From assembly GCA_964619555.1 (NCBI GenBank), contig CAZUDV010000002.1:186001-250000 (forward strand): 64,000 nucleotides of DNA. Reading direction: 5' to 3'. This document shows, piece by piece, positions 1 through 9,178 of this stretch. Both the position numbers and the translations under genes were made by a program. The DNA comes from JAGOPY01 sp964619555. GTDB taxonomy: Bacteria > Bacteroidota > Bacteroidia > Bacteroidales > JAGOPY01. Under the pieces are notes generated by a model. It made no database searches and was not told where the DNA came from. It saw nothing but the letters and a program-made list of their open reading frames with translations. The number at the start of each line of letters is the position of its first letter. Position 1 is the stretch's first letter.

Positions 1-1251
1 TATTACAAAGCCCTCAGTGAAGGGGCCAGGGGTGATTTTGCCAGAAAGATAGATGTATTGAAGGTCCTGGTGAACAATTATCCCAAATCGGGTTATGTGG
101 ATGATGCTCTATATGAAATAGCCCTGTCTTATATTCTGCTGAACCAGGAAAGTCAGGCACTCACATGGTTTGACAGGCTTATCCGGGATTTCCCGACCAC
201 CACCAAAGCTACACAGGCCTGGTTAAGAAAGGGATTCATTTATTATAACCGGGATGATAACAACCAGGCAATCAGCTCCTTTAAACATGTCATTGAGAAA
301 TTTTCCACCTCCCAGGAAGCCCAGGAGGCCCTGGCAGCCCTCAAAAATATTTATGTGGAATCCGGGCAGGTTGAGCAATATTATACCTATGCGAGGAACC
401 TTTCATTCGCCGAAATCGATGCTTCCGAGGAAGATTCGCTCAGTTACGAAGCTGCCGGAAATTTATACATGAAAGGACAATACGAACAGTCCATCCAGGC
501 CTTCCGGAATTATATCGACCGGTTCCCGAACGGAGCATATGTCACCAATGCTCTTTTCAACATGGGGGAATGCAACCTGAAGGCAAACCGGAAGAACGAA
601 GCTGTCGAATATTTTATGCAAGCCGCTTCAAGGCCAAAGTCCGGTTTCACGGAAATAGCCCTGGTCAAAGCCTCAAATATTGAATATTCGTCAGGAAACT
701 ATGATGAAGCGCTGATTATCTTTGAGCAACTGGAAGTAAATGCTGAAAACCCGGATAACCTGGCGCAGGCACTTGCCGGTCAGATGAAGTGTCACCTGAA
801 AGCTAAGAACTATTCGTCTGCGGCCGGTGCTGCTAGAAAATTACTGGACACCGGCCAGGCAGCGCAAGATGCCATCCAGGAGGCACATTTCGCCCTGGGG
901 CACGGTTACCTGGCAGAAGATAATATAACGGAGGCTGCCACGGAATTCCGGATGATAGGCAGACTCAAAGGCTCTGAGATGGGTGCTGACGCCACTTATC
1001 AACTGGCATGGATCGCTTTCCAGACGGATAAGCTCAATGAAGCAGAAGACTACATTTACATTCTTTCTGAGGAATTCGCGGCATTTGACTATTGGGTAGC
1101 CAAAGGTTTCATCCTGCTGTCAGACGTATTTGTGAAAAACGGAAATACTTTTCAGGCCAGGCAAACTCTGCAAAGTGTCATCGATAATTATTCGGGACCA
1201 GAACTTGGTGAAATTGCCAGGTCAAAACTTGATTTACTTGAATCCGACTAA
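1..1251 (+). CDS. Tetratricopeptide-repeat protein (5'-truncated by window edge)
   Basis: The reading frame is open from base 1, so this is the C-terminal 416 residues of a longer protein that starts left of the window; the first possible internal start (TTG at 58) is not a credible beginning. The chain is a succession of paired helices of about 35 residues with the small/aromatic pattern of TPR units, e.g. 'AYVTNALFNMGECNLK' and 'GADATYQLAWIAFQ'. TPR proteins of this kind are protein-protein scaffolds, and in Bacteroidota they often act in the periplasm or at the outer membrane. Its stop codon abuts the start of the next gene, a barrel protein, so the two are probably co-transcribed. The specific partner is unknown. 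Confidence 0.85.
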   Translation, partial: YYKALSEGARGDFARKIDVLKVLVNNYPKSGYVDDALYEIALSYILLNQESQALTWFDRLIRDFPTTTKATQAWLRKGFIYYNRDDNNQAISSFKHVIEKFSTSQEAQEALAALKNIYVESGQVEQYYTYARNLSFAEIDASEEDSLSYEAAGNLYMKGQYEQSIQAFRNYIDRFPNGAYVTNALFNMGECNLKANRKNEAVEYFMQAASRPKSGFTEIALVKASNIEYSSGNYDEALIIFEQLEVNAENPDNLAQALAGQMKCHLKAKNYSSAAGAARKLLDTGQAAQDAIQEAHFALGHGYLAEDNITEAATEFRMIGRLKGSEMGADATYQLAWIAFQTDKLNEAEDYIYILSEEFAAFDYWVAKGFILLSDVFVKNGNTFQARQTLQSVIDNYSGPELGEIARSKLDLLESD

Positions 1252-2979
1252 ATGAGGAATGATCTTACATTGCTAAAAAGAAACAAGATGTTTGTAAATC
1301 TTCTAAAGTTAAAAAAGAACCGGATGGCATTGCCCCTGGTAATGCTCTTAGCCATTAACATCACTTACGGTCAGGGGAAAAATGAGGAAGTTACCATCAT
1401 TGCCCCTTATATTCCAAGTATACAGAACGCCTCAAAGGTCCCTTTCAGGCCTGAGGTCCAACCGTCGGTAAAAGCCCATGAACCTTTCGAATACCAATAT
1501 TTGACCAGGCAGATGGAGGTAACGACGGAACTGGACCCGCTGGAACCGATGAAATTCTCGGAAGAGCGGAAAGAAGACATCTACCGTAATTTCATTAAAG
1601 CCGGATTTGGAAATTACCTTACACCCTACCTGGAATTCATAGCCACTTCCGGCGAATCGGAAAAGTATCTCGCCGGAGCCCGGCTCAGGCATCATTCCTC
1701 CCAGGGCAAAATCAGGGATTATGCTGATAATTCCTACAGCCATAACCTGTTTGCTGCCAATGCATCAGCCTTTCTGAAACCCGGAACAATAAGCGGGGAG
1801 ATCGGTTATAACAGGGATATGGTGCATTATTACGGATTCCCGATCGACAGTTTCCCTGACCTCAACCTGTCTGGTGAGGACCTGAGACAAAGGTACCAGC
1901 ACTTCTGGTTATCGGTTGATTTTCAGGGACAAAACAAATCAAGGGAAAAACTGAAGTATAATATCGGAAGTGATTTTCATTTTTATAATGACCGTTTTGA
2001 GACCCGGGAAGTTCAGTTCGACCTGAATGGAGGCATCGACAAGGTTTTTTCGACGGACGAGGATTTCCGGCATGCCCTGGGTGTGGATCTCGGGCTCAAG
2101 TACCTGGGCTACAAGGATACGCTGGTCTCAAACTCGCCGCTGATCTTCGACCTATCGCCCATCTACCGGTTCGGACTTGACATCTACAGCTTTGAAGTTG
2201 GATTGAATGTTTTCTTTATTACCGAGAATTCAGAACTGCAATCGGATTCCCGGCTGGATGTTTTCCCTCATCTGAAGGCTGAAGTCATCCTTATTGAGGA
2301 TCAGCTGAAGGCCTTTGCCCAGGTGAGCGGGAAGAAGGAAATCAACACTTACCGGGGGCTAACAGGGATTAATCCTTACCTGGGATCAACACCGCTGATT
2401 CTGAACACCGACCAGCCGATCAATATTACCGGCGGAATAACCGGCAGTGCAGGCGGGTTTAATTTCAATGCCGATGCTTCCTATTCCTACAATAAGGATG
2501 TCCCTTTGTTTGTCAACGATACTTCCTTGGAACTGCAGAATAAATTTCAACTTATATATGATGATGTAAACCTTCTGAACATCAAGGCAAGCGTCAGTTA
2601 CCTGAAGATACGCCATCTTGATGCAAGACTTTTCGCCTCATTCAATAAGTATATCCCGGAAGATGAGAAAAAAGCCTGGCATTTACCTTCCTATGAAGCA
2701 GGATTGAATGTCCGGTATTTAATAAAAGAAAGATACACGGTTACAGGTGACTTTCTGATACTAGGCCACCGGTATGCCAGGACTTTTGATAAGAACGAAG
2801 TCGTTGCAACTAAACTGGGTACGGCTTTTGATCTTAATCTGGGATTTGATTACAGGATCACGGAACAACTCTCGGCTTTCGTCACGGTTAATAACATCCT
2901 GAACCAAAATTATCAAAGATGGCATCAATATCCTGTGCAGGGTATCCAGGCTATGCTGGGGGTACAATTTTCCTTCTGA
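1252..2979 (+). CDS. Outer-membrane beta-barrel protein, TonB-receptor-like
   Basis: Probable outer-membrane barrel of about 560 residues. A basic N-terminus is followed by a hydrophobic signal segment ending 'ITYGQG', then alternating polar/hydrophobic strands up to a terminal aromatic residue ('MLGVQFSF'), the usual end of a barrel. The last strands resemble those of TonB-dependent receptors ('LSAFVTVNNILNQNYQRW'), but there is no plug domain or carboxypeptidase-like domain, so it is not a complete classical receptor. The ATG directly follows the TAA of the TPR gene. ATG 1288 is a plausible alternative start, giving a more usual signal peptide. Coupling with the TPR protein suggests that they work together in the envelope; substrate unknown. 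Confidence 0.75.
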   Translation: MRNDLTLLKRNKMFVNLLKLKKNRMALPLVMLLAINITYGQGKNEEVTIIAPYIPSIQNASKVPFRPEVQPSVKAHEPFEYQYLTRQMEVTTELDPLEPMKFSEERKEDIYRNFIKAGFGNYLTPYLEFIATSGESEKYLAGARLRHHSSQGKIRDYADNSYSHNLFAANASAFLKPGTISGEIGYNRDMVHYYGFPIDSFPDLNLSGEDLRQRYQHFWLSVDFQGQNKSREKLKYNIGSDFHFYNDRFETREVQFDLNGGIDKVFSTDEDFRHALGVDLGLKYLGYKDTLVSNSPLIFDLSPIYRFGLDIYSFEVGLNVFFITENSELQSDSRLDVFPHLKAEVILIEDQLKAFAQVSGKKEINTYRGLTGINPYLGSTPLILNTDQPINITGGITGSAGGFNFNADASYSYNKDVPLFVNDTSLELQNKFQLIYDDVNLLNIKASVSYLKIRHLDARLFASFNKYIPEDEKKAWHLPSYEAGLNVRYLIKERYTVTGDFLILGHRYARTFDKNEVVATKLGTAFDLNLGFDYRITEQLSAFVTVNNILNQNYQRWHQYPVQGIQAMLGVQFSF

Positions 2980-2988
2980 GATGCCTCT

Positions 2989-3028
2989 AAATCAGGCCAT
3001 GTGATTTTGTTAATAAAATGCCTGATTT
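2989..3028 (+). terminator. Possible hairpin terminator after the barrel gene
   Basis: A perfect 9-bp inverted repeat (AAATCAGGC at 2989-2997, GCCTGATTT at 3020-3028) with a 22-base A/T-rich loop lies 10 bases after the stop codon. It is followed by T-rich sequence but not by a clean T-run, so it is a weak terminator candidate. Confidence 0.35.
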
Positions 3029-3065
3029 TACTGATGTTTTATTCAATCCGCCAAGGAAAAAATTG

Positions 3066-3073
3066 TATCTTTG
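3066..3073 (+). promoter_or_regulatory. Bacteroidota -7 box upstream of gyrB
   Basis: TATCTTTG matches the Bacteroidota -7 consensus TAnnTTTG exactly and lies 33 bases before the gyrB ATG. No good TTTG -33 element is seen at the usual 17-23 base distance (a TTTT at 3037-3040 is slightly too far away). Confidence 0.5.
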
Positions 3074-3106
3074 AAGACTTATTCAAATTTATGTAACTAA
3101 TTGATT

Positions 3107-5068
3107 ATGACTGCAGAAGAAAAGTTATTGCAAGCTCAGGAATATACAGCAGACAACATACAGGTTTTGGAGGGATTGGAGGCGGTACGGAAGCGTCCCG
3201 CCATGTATATCGGTGACATCAGTGAACGCGGTTTGCACCACCTGGTGCATGAAGTGGTGGATAATTCCATCGATGAGGCCCTCGCCGGGTTCTGTGACCG
3301 GATCGACCTTTTCATTCACCCGGATAATTCTATTACAGTTGTGGATAACGGGCGCGGAATACCTACCGGTCTGCACGAAAAGGAAAACCGATCGGCCCTG
3401 GAGGTGGTGATGACTGTATTGCATGCGGGCGGTAAGTTCGATAAAGGTTCCTATAAGGTTTCAGGCGGCTTGCATGGAGTCGGCGTTTCTTGCGTTAATG
3501 CCCTCTCTTCCAAACTGGTAGCCAGGGTGTTCCGGGAAGGTAAAATTTTCATGCAGGAGTATGCCTTCGGTAAACCGGTACATGATGTTCAAATCATCGG
3601 CGAGACGGATAAAACAGGTACGGAAGTCACTTTCCTGCCCGATTCTTCCATCTTTACCGTGTCAGTTTATGATTATGACTTACTGGCTGCCCGTCTAAGG
3701 GAACTGGCTTTTCTCAACAAGGGAATCCGGCTGACCATTACCGATGAACGGCAAACCGATGACAAAGGACAAGTATTTTCCAATACTTTTTTTTCCGAAG
3801 ATGGCCTGAAAGACTTTATCAATTACCTGGACGTCAACCGGGAGCCGCTTATACCGGAACCCATTTGCATCGAGGGTGAAAAAAACGGCATTCCTATGGA
3901 GATTGCCCTTCAGTACAACACTTCATTCGCCGAGAACATTCACTCCTACGTCAATAATATCAATACCCATGAAGGCGGGACTCACCTGGCCGGGTTCCGG
4001 AGGGGACTTACCCGCACCCTTAAAAATTACGCCGAAAAAGAAGGTTTTCTATCCAAACTCAAATTTGATATTAACGGGGACGATTTCAGGGAGGGCTTAA
4101 CGGCTATTATTTCCGTTAAAGTGGCCGAACCGCAGTTTGAAGGCCAGACCAAAACCAAACTGGGCAACTCGGAAGTAATGGGAGCTGTTGATCAGCTCAT
4201 TTCAGAATACCTGATGTATTACCTGGAAGAACACCCGAAACTGGCCCGGACCATTGTGGATAAAGTCATCCTGGCGGCCACGGCGAGGCATGCCGCGCGA
4301 AAAGCGCGCGAACTGGTACAACGTAAAAATGTCCTGGGCGGATCGGGATTGCCCGGAAAACTTTCCGATTGTTCGGAAAGAGATGCTTCCAAATGCGAGA
4401 TCTACCTGGTGGAAGGAGATTCTGCCGGAGGCACGGCTAAACAGGGCCGTGACAGGGTATTTCAGGCCATCCTCCCACTCCGGGGCAAAATCCTGAACGT
4501 GGAAAAAGCCATGCAGCATAAGATTTTCGACAACGACGAAATCAAGAATATATTCACGGCCCTAGGCATTACGATCGGAACCGAAGATGACAGCAAAGCC
4601 TTAAATTTAGAAAAGCTGCGCTACCACAAGGTGATCATCATGACCGATGCGGATGTGGACGGAAGCCACATTGCCACTTTGATCCTGACTTTCTTTTTCA
4701 GGTATATGAAGGAATTGATTGAGCAAGGGTATGTGTACATTGCCACGCCCCCTCTTTACCTGATTAAGGGCGGAAAGAACGAACGTTATTGCTGGACGGA
4801 AGAAGAACGGGAGGCTACCGTGAAAGAATTTTCAGCCACCGGCAGTGAGAAAAACATCCATATCCAGCGTTATAAAGGTCTCGGTGAAATGAACGCTGAG
4901 CAATTATGGGAAACTACCATGAATCCGGCTAAACGTATCCTAAGACAGGTAACGATCGAAAACGGCACGGAAGCTGACCGTGTATTCTCCATGTTAATGG
5001 GCGATGATGTCCCCCCCCGGAGGGAATTCATCGAGACCCACGCTAAATACGCCAACATTGACGCTTAA
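3107..5068 (+). CDS. gyrB: DNA gyrase subunit B
   Basis: ATPase subunit of DNA gyrase, 653 residues, which with GyrA introduces negative supercoils. The N-terminal GHKL ATPase shows 'AVRKRPAMYIG', the ATP-binding 'DNGRGIP' and the lid 'GGLHGVGVSCVNALS'. The transducer follows, and the C-terminal TOPRIM domain has 'YLVEGDSAGGTA' and the metal-binding 'DADVDGSH'. The end 'IQRYKGLGEMN...' is typical. The length fits the short form of GyrB without the enterobacterial insertion. ATG 3107 is chosen over the TTG six bases upstream because it sits a normal distance from the TATCTTTG box. It appears to be monocistronic, with a hairpin terminator downstream. Confidence 0.97.
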   Translation: MTAEEKLLQAQEYTADNIQVLEGLEAVRKRPAMYIGDISERGLHHLVHEVVDNSIDEALAGFCDRIDLFIHPDNSITVVDNGRGIPTGLHEKENRSALEVVMTVLHAGGKFDKGSYKVSGGLHGVGVSCVNALSSKLVARVFREGKIFMQEYAFGKPVHDVQIIGETDKTGTEVTFLPDSSIFTVSVYDYDLLAARLRELAFLNKGIRLTITDERQTDDKGQVFSNTFFSEDGLKDFINYLDVNREPLIPEPICIEGEKNGIPMEIALQYNTSFAENIHSYVNNINTHEGGTHLAGFRRGLTRTLKNYAEKEGFLSKLKFDINGDDFREGLTAIISVKVAEPQFEGQTKTKLGNSEVMGAVDQLISEYLMYYLEEHPKLARTIVDKVILAATARHAARKARELVQRKNVLGGSGLPGKLSDCSERDASKCEIYLVEGDSAGGTAKQGRDRVFQAILPLRGKILNVEKAMQHKIFDNDEIKNIFTALGITIGTEDDSKALNLEKLRYHKVIIMTDADVDGSHIATLILTFFFRYMKELIEQGYVYIATPPLYLIKGGKNERYCWTEEEREATVKEFSATGSEKNIHIQRYKGLGEMNAEQLWETTMNPAKRILRQVTIENGTEADRVFSMLMGDDVPPRREFIETHAKYANIDA

Positions 5069-5158
5069 GCCTGGCTGGTTTTTTACCGTTTCTTACCGCC
5101 ATCCACCGATCTGTCTTTTTCGGCAGATCCATTACTTCTAACGGGTTATAAAAAACAA

Positions 5159-5184
5159 TCCCGACCGGTGGTCGGGACTGCTTT
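5159..5184. terminator. Hairpin terminator after gyrB (possibly bidirectional)
   Basis: TCCCGACC-GGT-GGTCGGGA forms an 8-bp stem with a 3-base loop at 5159-5177, preceded by an A-run and followed by CTGCTTTT. This is the usual shape of an intrinsic terminator and could act on both strands. The TCCCGA/TCGGGA arms resemble the palindromes near 49-50 kb, but the core differs. Confidence 0.6.
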
Positions 5185-5439
5185 TGCCAAGTCTTACTAG
5201 TTTGAGGTGAGATTCAGACTTTTGAAGTAAAGTAAACCAATTTAACCAAACCCTCAAAAGTCTCAGAAGTAGGAAATAATTAACCAATTAATCCGAGATA
5301 AAAGTAAGCCTGATTCGGATATCTGTAAAGAAGAAATCAGTTAACGGTCATTTTGAGTCAGTTTTCGGCAAACCTATTCCTTTCATCATCAAATAACCTC
5401 CGAAAAAAACGCATTTACCTAATTTTCAATCTCTTCCGA
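5185..5439. other. Intergenic region with an inverted repeat, no gene seen
   Basis: A/T-rich gap between gyrB and the converging DUF2461 gene. It holds a perfect 10-bp inverted repeat (AGACTTTTGA at 5216-5225, TCAAAAGTCT at 5254-5263) and no convincing coding sequence. The repeat could be an RNA hairpin or an operator; nothing identifies it further. Confidence 0.4.
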
Positions 5440-6096
5440 TTAATCAAAATGGCTGTTAAAGAAGGAATTAAGAGGATGAAGCGCCCGGAAAGCTCCCTGG
5501 GAATAGTTTATGAAGTCATTGTCCATTACCAGCTTATCGCTAACGGAATGCATAACTGCATAGCTTTTATATTTAAGTAAATCAATATATGGAAAATCCG
5601 CTGAAAAACCTTTGGGAGGCTTTTTTAACTTATCCTCATCACCAAAACCGCCGTAATATCGGGTAAAGTTTTTATCATCAATGATCTTTTTGAAATCTTC
5701 CGGCCGGTAATAGATGGCTTCCCTGATCTTCCTCAGGATTTCAGGTGGGGGGGCATACATACCTCCTGCAAGGAAAGAGGATCCCGGCTCGATGTGAACA
5801 TAATAGCCAGCCATCGTGGAATTCTTTCCTCCCCTGGCGATATATGCCCCCATATTCGGTTTGTAGGGTGATTTATCATTTGAAAACCGGACATCCCGGT
5901 AAATCCTGAATGCACACTCCTTTGCCGTAATCAGGTCAATGGAAGTGTCAAATTGCCGGATTAGAGGGATGAGTTCATCAACAAATGCCTCGAAGATGAT
6001 CCGCGCTTTCTCATAACGGGTTTTATTGGCCTGAAACCATTCTCGGTTGTTGTTTTCCTTGAGGTCTTTTAAAAAATCCAGTATTAGCCGGTCCAT
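5440..6096 (-). CDS. DUF2461 family protein
   Basis: Belongs to the DUF2461/TIGR02453 family of about 220-residue cytosolic proteins of unknown function. Recognisable blocks are 'LKDLKENNNREWF' near the N-terminus, 'RIYRDVRFSNDKSPYK' in the middle and 'GYYVHIEPGSSFLAGG' just after it, all hallmarks of the family. ATG 6096 is preferred over the upstream GTG at 6126 because the family normally begins a few residues before the 'FLKDL' block. The gene stands alone and converges on gyrB. Function is not known. Confidence 0.85.
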   Translation of the reverse strand: MDRLILDFLKDLKENNNREWFQANKTRYEKARIIFEAFVDELIPLIRQFDTSIDLITAKECAFRIYRDVRFSNDKSPYKPNMGAYIARGGKNSTMAGYYVHIEPGSSFLAGGMYAPPPEILRKIREAIYYRPEDFKKIIDDKNFTRYYGGFGDEDKLKKPPKGFSADFPYIDLLKYKSYAVMHSVSDKLVMDNDFINYSQGAFRALHPLNSFFNSHFD

Positions 6097-6172
6097 GTTT
6101 TTTTTCACAAAATTATCATTTTCCACCCGATTGACCGGGTATATTTTCAGAAAATGCGGATTAAGAGTAGTA

Positions 6173-6240
6173 GGCGGTCAGCGGTCGGCGGTCAGCGGTC
6201 GGCGGTCAGCGGTCGGTGGTCGGCGGTCAGCGGTCGGCGG
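6173..6240. repeat. Heptanucleotide tandem repeat GGTCRGC
   Basis: Nine head-to-tail copies of a 7-mer, GGTCAGC alternating with GGTCGGC (one GGTCGGT), run from 6176 to 6238 between the starts of two divergent genes. It is far more G+C-rich than its surroundings. Shorter, degenerate relatives occur at 14840-14867 and perhaps 44447-44474. Confidence 0.85.
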
Positions 6241-6275
6241 CCATTAATTCAAATAATTAAAAAGCCTTCTTTCTT

Positions 6276-7091
6276 ATGAAATATTATTTACTTGCGGCGG
6301 CAGGATGGATGGTGATGGGCGCTGTAACGGCAAAAGGTCAGGGCATAGTAACCGGGGGGCAGAGCCAGGCCATGGGTGGCATATACACGGTCCTTGAAAA
6401 TCCGTGGTCAGCAGCTGGCAATCCCGCCGGGCTTGCCCGGCTGGGACAATTCACGGTCAATTCGTCATACGAGCAGGTTTTCCTGATGAAAGAACTGGGG
6501 AAATATGCATTTGCTGCTTCCATTCCCAATCCGGCAGGATGCATCGGATTATATGCTTCTTTTGAAGGTTTTGAATCCTATTCTTCGGAAACCTTTACCC
6601 TGGCTTACGGTATGGGAATCGGAGAAGTATTCTCAGTGGGCGCCGGCTTGTTTTACATCATCCGGAAAGCCGGTAATGAAAACCCGGCCGTGCATTCAGT
6701 GAGCTTCTCAATTGGCAGCAGGGTTAATGTTTCGGAAAAATATGTCTTTGCAATCTCCGTCTTCAATCCTTTGAATATTCATTATAAAAGTAATGAACAG
6801 GCTTCCCTCATGTCGGTTTTCAGAATCGGGGGAGGTTATAAACCATCCCGCACATTCAGCTTATTTGCAGAAGTGATCAAGGATGCAGATTATCCCGTAG
6901 CGGTGGCATTGGCATGCGAGTACAACGGTCAGGATAGAATATACCTCCGGGGAGGCATCCGGCTGCTTCCGGCTTCCTTCAGCCTGGGCGCCGGCATCCG
7001 GCTTAAAAAGCTATTGATTGAACTGGCGGCCGGTTATCATCAGTATCTTGGAATCACTCCCGCCACATCGTTGCAGTACTGTATAAAATGA
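6276..7091 (+). CDS. Outer-membrane barrel protein, PorV/FadL-like
   Basis: A 271-residue exported protein. A signal peptide (residues 1-22, ending 'TAKGQG') is followed by an 'AMGGIYTV...NPAGLA' block, which resembles the start of PorV/PorQ/FadL-type barrels, where the Asn-Pro-Ala motif sits in the N-terminal hatch. The rest is glycine/aromatic-rich beta strand. The stop codon overlaps the start of the next gene (ATGA at 7088-7091), so the two are translated together. It may be a membrane partner of that helix-hairpin-helix protein; the exact family assignment is uncertain. Confidence 0.7.
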   Translation: MKYYLLAAAGWMVMGAVTAKGQGIVTGGQSQAMGGIYTVLENPWSAAGNPAGLARLGQFTVNSSYEQVFLMKELGKYAFAASIPNPAGCIGLYASFEGFESYSSETFTLAYGMGIGEVFSVGAGLFYIIRKAGNENPAVHSVSFSIGSRVNVSEKYVFAISVFNPLNIHYKSNEQASLMSVFRIGGGYKPSRTFSLFAEVIKDADYPVAVALACEYNGQDRIYLRGGIRLLPASFSLGAGIRLKKLLIELAAGYHQYLGITPATSLQYCIK

Positions 7092-9178
7092 ACACGGTCC
7101 GTCAAATAACCGGTTTCATTCTTACCGCGATCCATATAGTGGTTTTCAGAAGTGACCTGGCAGCACAGGAAATCGGATGGACCGGGAAAGAAAACCATCA
7201 ATTTTTTGACGGGATGATCCTGAATGAGGAGAATGACAAATCCGCCACCGAACTTAAAGAAATGCTTGACATCTGGCTTGAAAAGCCCCTGTGCATCAAT
7301 TCGGAAGAAGTCAGGCAACTGGCTGACTATGGCCTGATCAGTATTTTTCAATTCAATAAGCTGAAAGAGTATCGATTGATGTATGGTGACCTGTTATCGG
7401 TCTATGAGCTCAAAAATATCGACGGCTGGAAGATTGATCTGGCGCAAAAGATATCTCCCTACGTGAATGCAGATTGTCAGGCCATGCCCAGCCGGTCCGG
7501 TTATCATTATGAAAAGAAGTTGAAGCACCAGCTCGTCCTGAAAACCTCTTTTGATTTGCAGAAATCCAGGGGGTACCTGGACCTGACAGATGAGGACGGC
7601 CAATTATCAAGTTACTACCAGGGCAATCCAATCAGGACAGGGCTCAGGTATGACGTGAGTTTTTCCAATAGGATTGAGTCAGGATTCAGGTTGGAAAAAG
7701 ACCAGGGAGAGCCGTGGGTCCTGGACAACAGGCTGGCGAAGGTGACCTATCCGATGGTAGATCATTTTTCAGGATATATTAAGCTCAATTTCAAGAGATT
7801 GTTAAAAACCGTAATACTCGGAGATTACCGCATGGTTTTCGGTTACGGTCTGAATTATTCAGGTGGAAGCATGATAGCTGGCAGCCAGGAAGGCCTGGCT
7901 TATCCGGCGCACCGTATCAGGGCAAATACATCGGTCAGCGAAACGGGTTACCTGAGCGGAGCATCGATCTACCTTCAAAAAGGTCATTTCGGCCTTACGG
8001 GGTTCTTTTCTTACCGGAATCACAGCGGAACATCCGTAACGACTGACTCCCTGGGCGGAAAACCAGTATCATTCTCTGCTTTCGACAACTCCGGATTGCA
8101 CCGTTCCATTTCAGAGATCGACCGTCGAAAAGCGATCTCGGAAAAAATCTATGGCGGCCATCTGGTATTTATGAACAACTGGTTGAAAATCGGTTTAATA
8201 AGCTATTACAATGAGTTAAGCATTCCCATCCGGGAAAAAACGGAACCCTATTCCCTATTCAGGTATTCGGGCAGTTCCAATTTAATTTCCGGGTTGACAT
8301 TTGCCACGTGGCTTCGGCGTATCCGGTTCGTGTCGGAAATGTCAATCAGCAAGAATAAATGTCTGGGATTGATTGCCGGGGCAGAACTCATTCCCCTGGA
8401 TGGAATGGCGCTTATTTTCCTCTACCGTTATATTGGTAGGAGTTATGAAAACCTTCACAGTTCAGGTTTTGAAGGAGGCAGCAATAATCAATCGGGAGTC
8501 AGGGCAATATTAAACATGGAAACCGAATGGGGGTGGAACATTAATCTCCTTGCAGATGTTTCCAGGTATTACTGGGTTTCATATCAGATGAATGCACCAG
8601 CCAGGAAATGGCATGTAATGATAATGGCGGAAAAGACATGGCGCGACAGGGGAGCGGTCTACCTGAGCGGAAAATATCAGAAATCTTTCATGAATCCTCT
8701 GACTAATGGTAGAATAACTCATCCTGTTCCGGGAACTAAACTGAATTTCAGGATTGAAGGACGCCAAACCGTAAACCGAAGGGTGGAACTGAAGTCAAGA
8801 ATTGAATGTAACAGGTACATATCCCCGGGTAAGGAGGATCCTTCCGGGTGGCTGCTTTTTCAGGACTTTGGATACAGGCCATCCGGAGTGCCGGCACATT
8901 TATGGTTCCGGATTGGTTATTTCGAGTCGGAGGATTATGAGACAAGGATTTATGCGTATGAAAACGATGTCCTTTACGATTTCAGTTCATTCATGCACGA
9001 TGGCAAGGGGATGCGGTCTGTGTTGATGTTGAAATTCTCGCCGTGGAAATGGCTGGATTTTTGGTTCAGGATCTCAACGGTGAAATATCTCGATCGCCCG
9101 GCTATTGGTACGGGTTGGGATGAAATACGGGAAAATCATCTGGAAAAAGTGGAGTTACAGTTAAGGGTCAAAAACTGA
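7088..9178 (+). CDS. Helix-hairpin-helix protein with outer-membrane barrel-like body
   Basis: A 696-residue exported protein. After an N-terminal hydrophobic segment, residues about 50-120 contain a double helix-hairpin-helix ('INSEEVRQLADYGLISIFQF' and 'YELKNIDGWKIDLAQKI') like the DNA-binding region of ComEA. The remaining 560 residues are Tyr/Gly/Arg-rich amphipathic strands ('YRMVFGYGLNYSGGSM') that look like a large outer-membrane barrel. Helix-hairpin-helix motifs bind DNA backbone without sequence preference. The combination suggests a surface or periplasmic DNA-contacting protein, but this is inference. It is translationally coupled to the upstream barrel gene, and its stop abuts the convergent DUF58 gene. 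Confidence 0.75.
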   Translation: MNTVRQITGFILTAIHIVVFRSDLAAQEIGWTGKENHQFFDGMILNEENDKSATELKEMLDIWLEKPLCINSEEVRQLADYGLISIFQFNKLKEYRLMYGDLLSVYELKNIDGWKIDLAQKISPYVNADCQAMPSRSGYHYEKKLKHQLVLKTSFDLQKSRGYLDLTDEDGQLSSYYQGNPIRTGLRYDVSFSNRIESGFRLEKDQGEPWVLDNRLAKVTYPMVDHFSGYIKLNFKRLLKTVILGDYRMVFGYGLNYSGGSMIAGSQEGLAYPAHRIRANTSVSETGYLSGASIYLQKGHFGLTGFFSYRNHSGTSVTTDSLGGKPVSFSAFDNSGLHRSISEIDRRKAISEKIYGGHLVFMNNWLKIGLISYYNELSIPIREKTEPYSLFRYSGSSNLISGLTFATWLRRIRFVSEMSISKNKCLGLIAGAELIPLDGMALIFLYRYIGRSYENLHSSGFEGGSNNQSGVRAILNMETEWGWNINLLADVSRYYWVSYQMNAPARKWHVMIMAEKTWRDRGAVYLSGKYQKSFMNPLTNGRITHPVPGTKLNFRIEGRQTVNRRVELKSRIECNRYISPGKEDPSGWLLFQDFGYRPSGVPAHLWFRIGYFESEDYETRIYAYENDVLYDFSSFMHDGKGMRSVLMLKFSPWKWLDFWFRISTVKYLDRPAIGTGWDEIRENHLEKVELQLRVKN

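Noticed and set aside
6047..6247. Small plus-strand frame ending in repeated Ser-Ala-Val-Gly-Gly-Arg
   Set aside because: The repetitive peptide is only the translation of the heptanucleotide repeat, and its start overlaps the DUF2461 gene.
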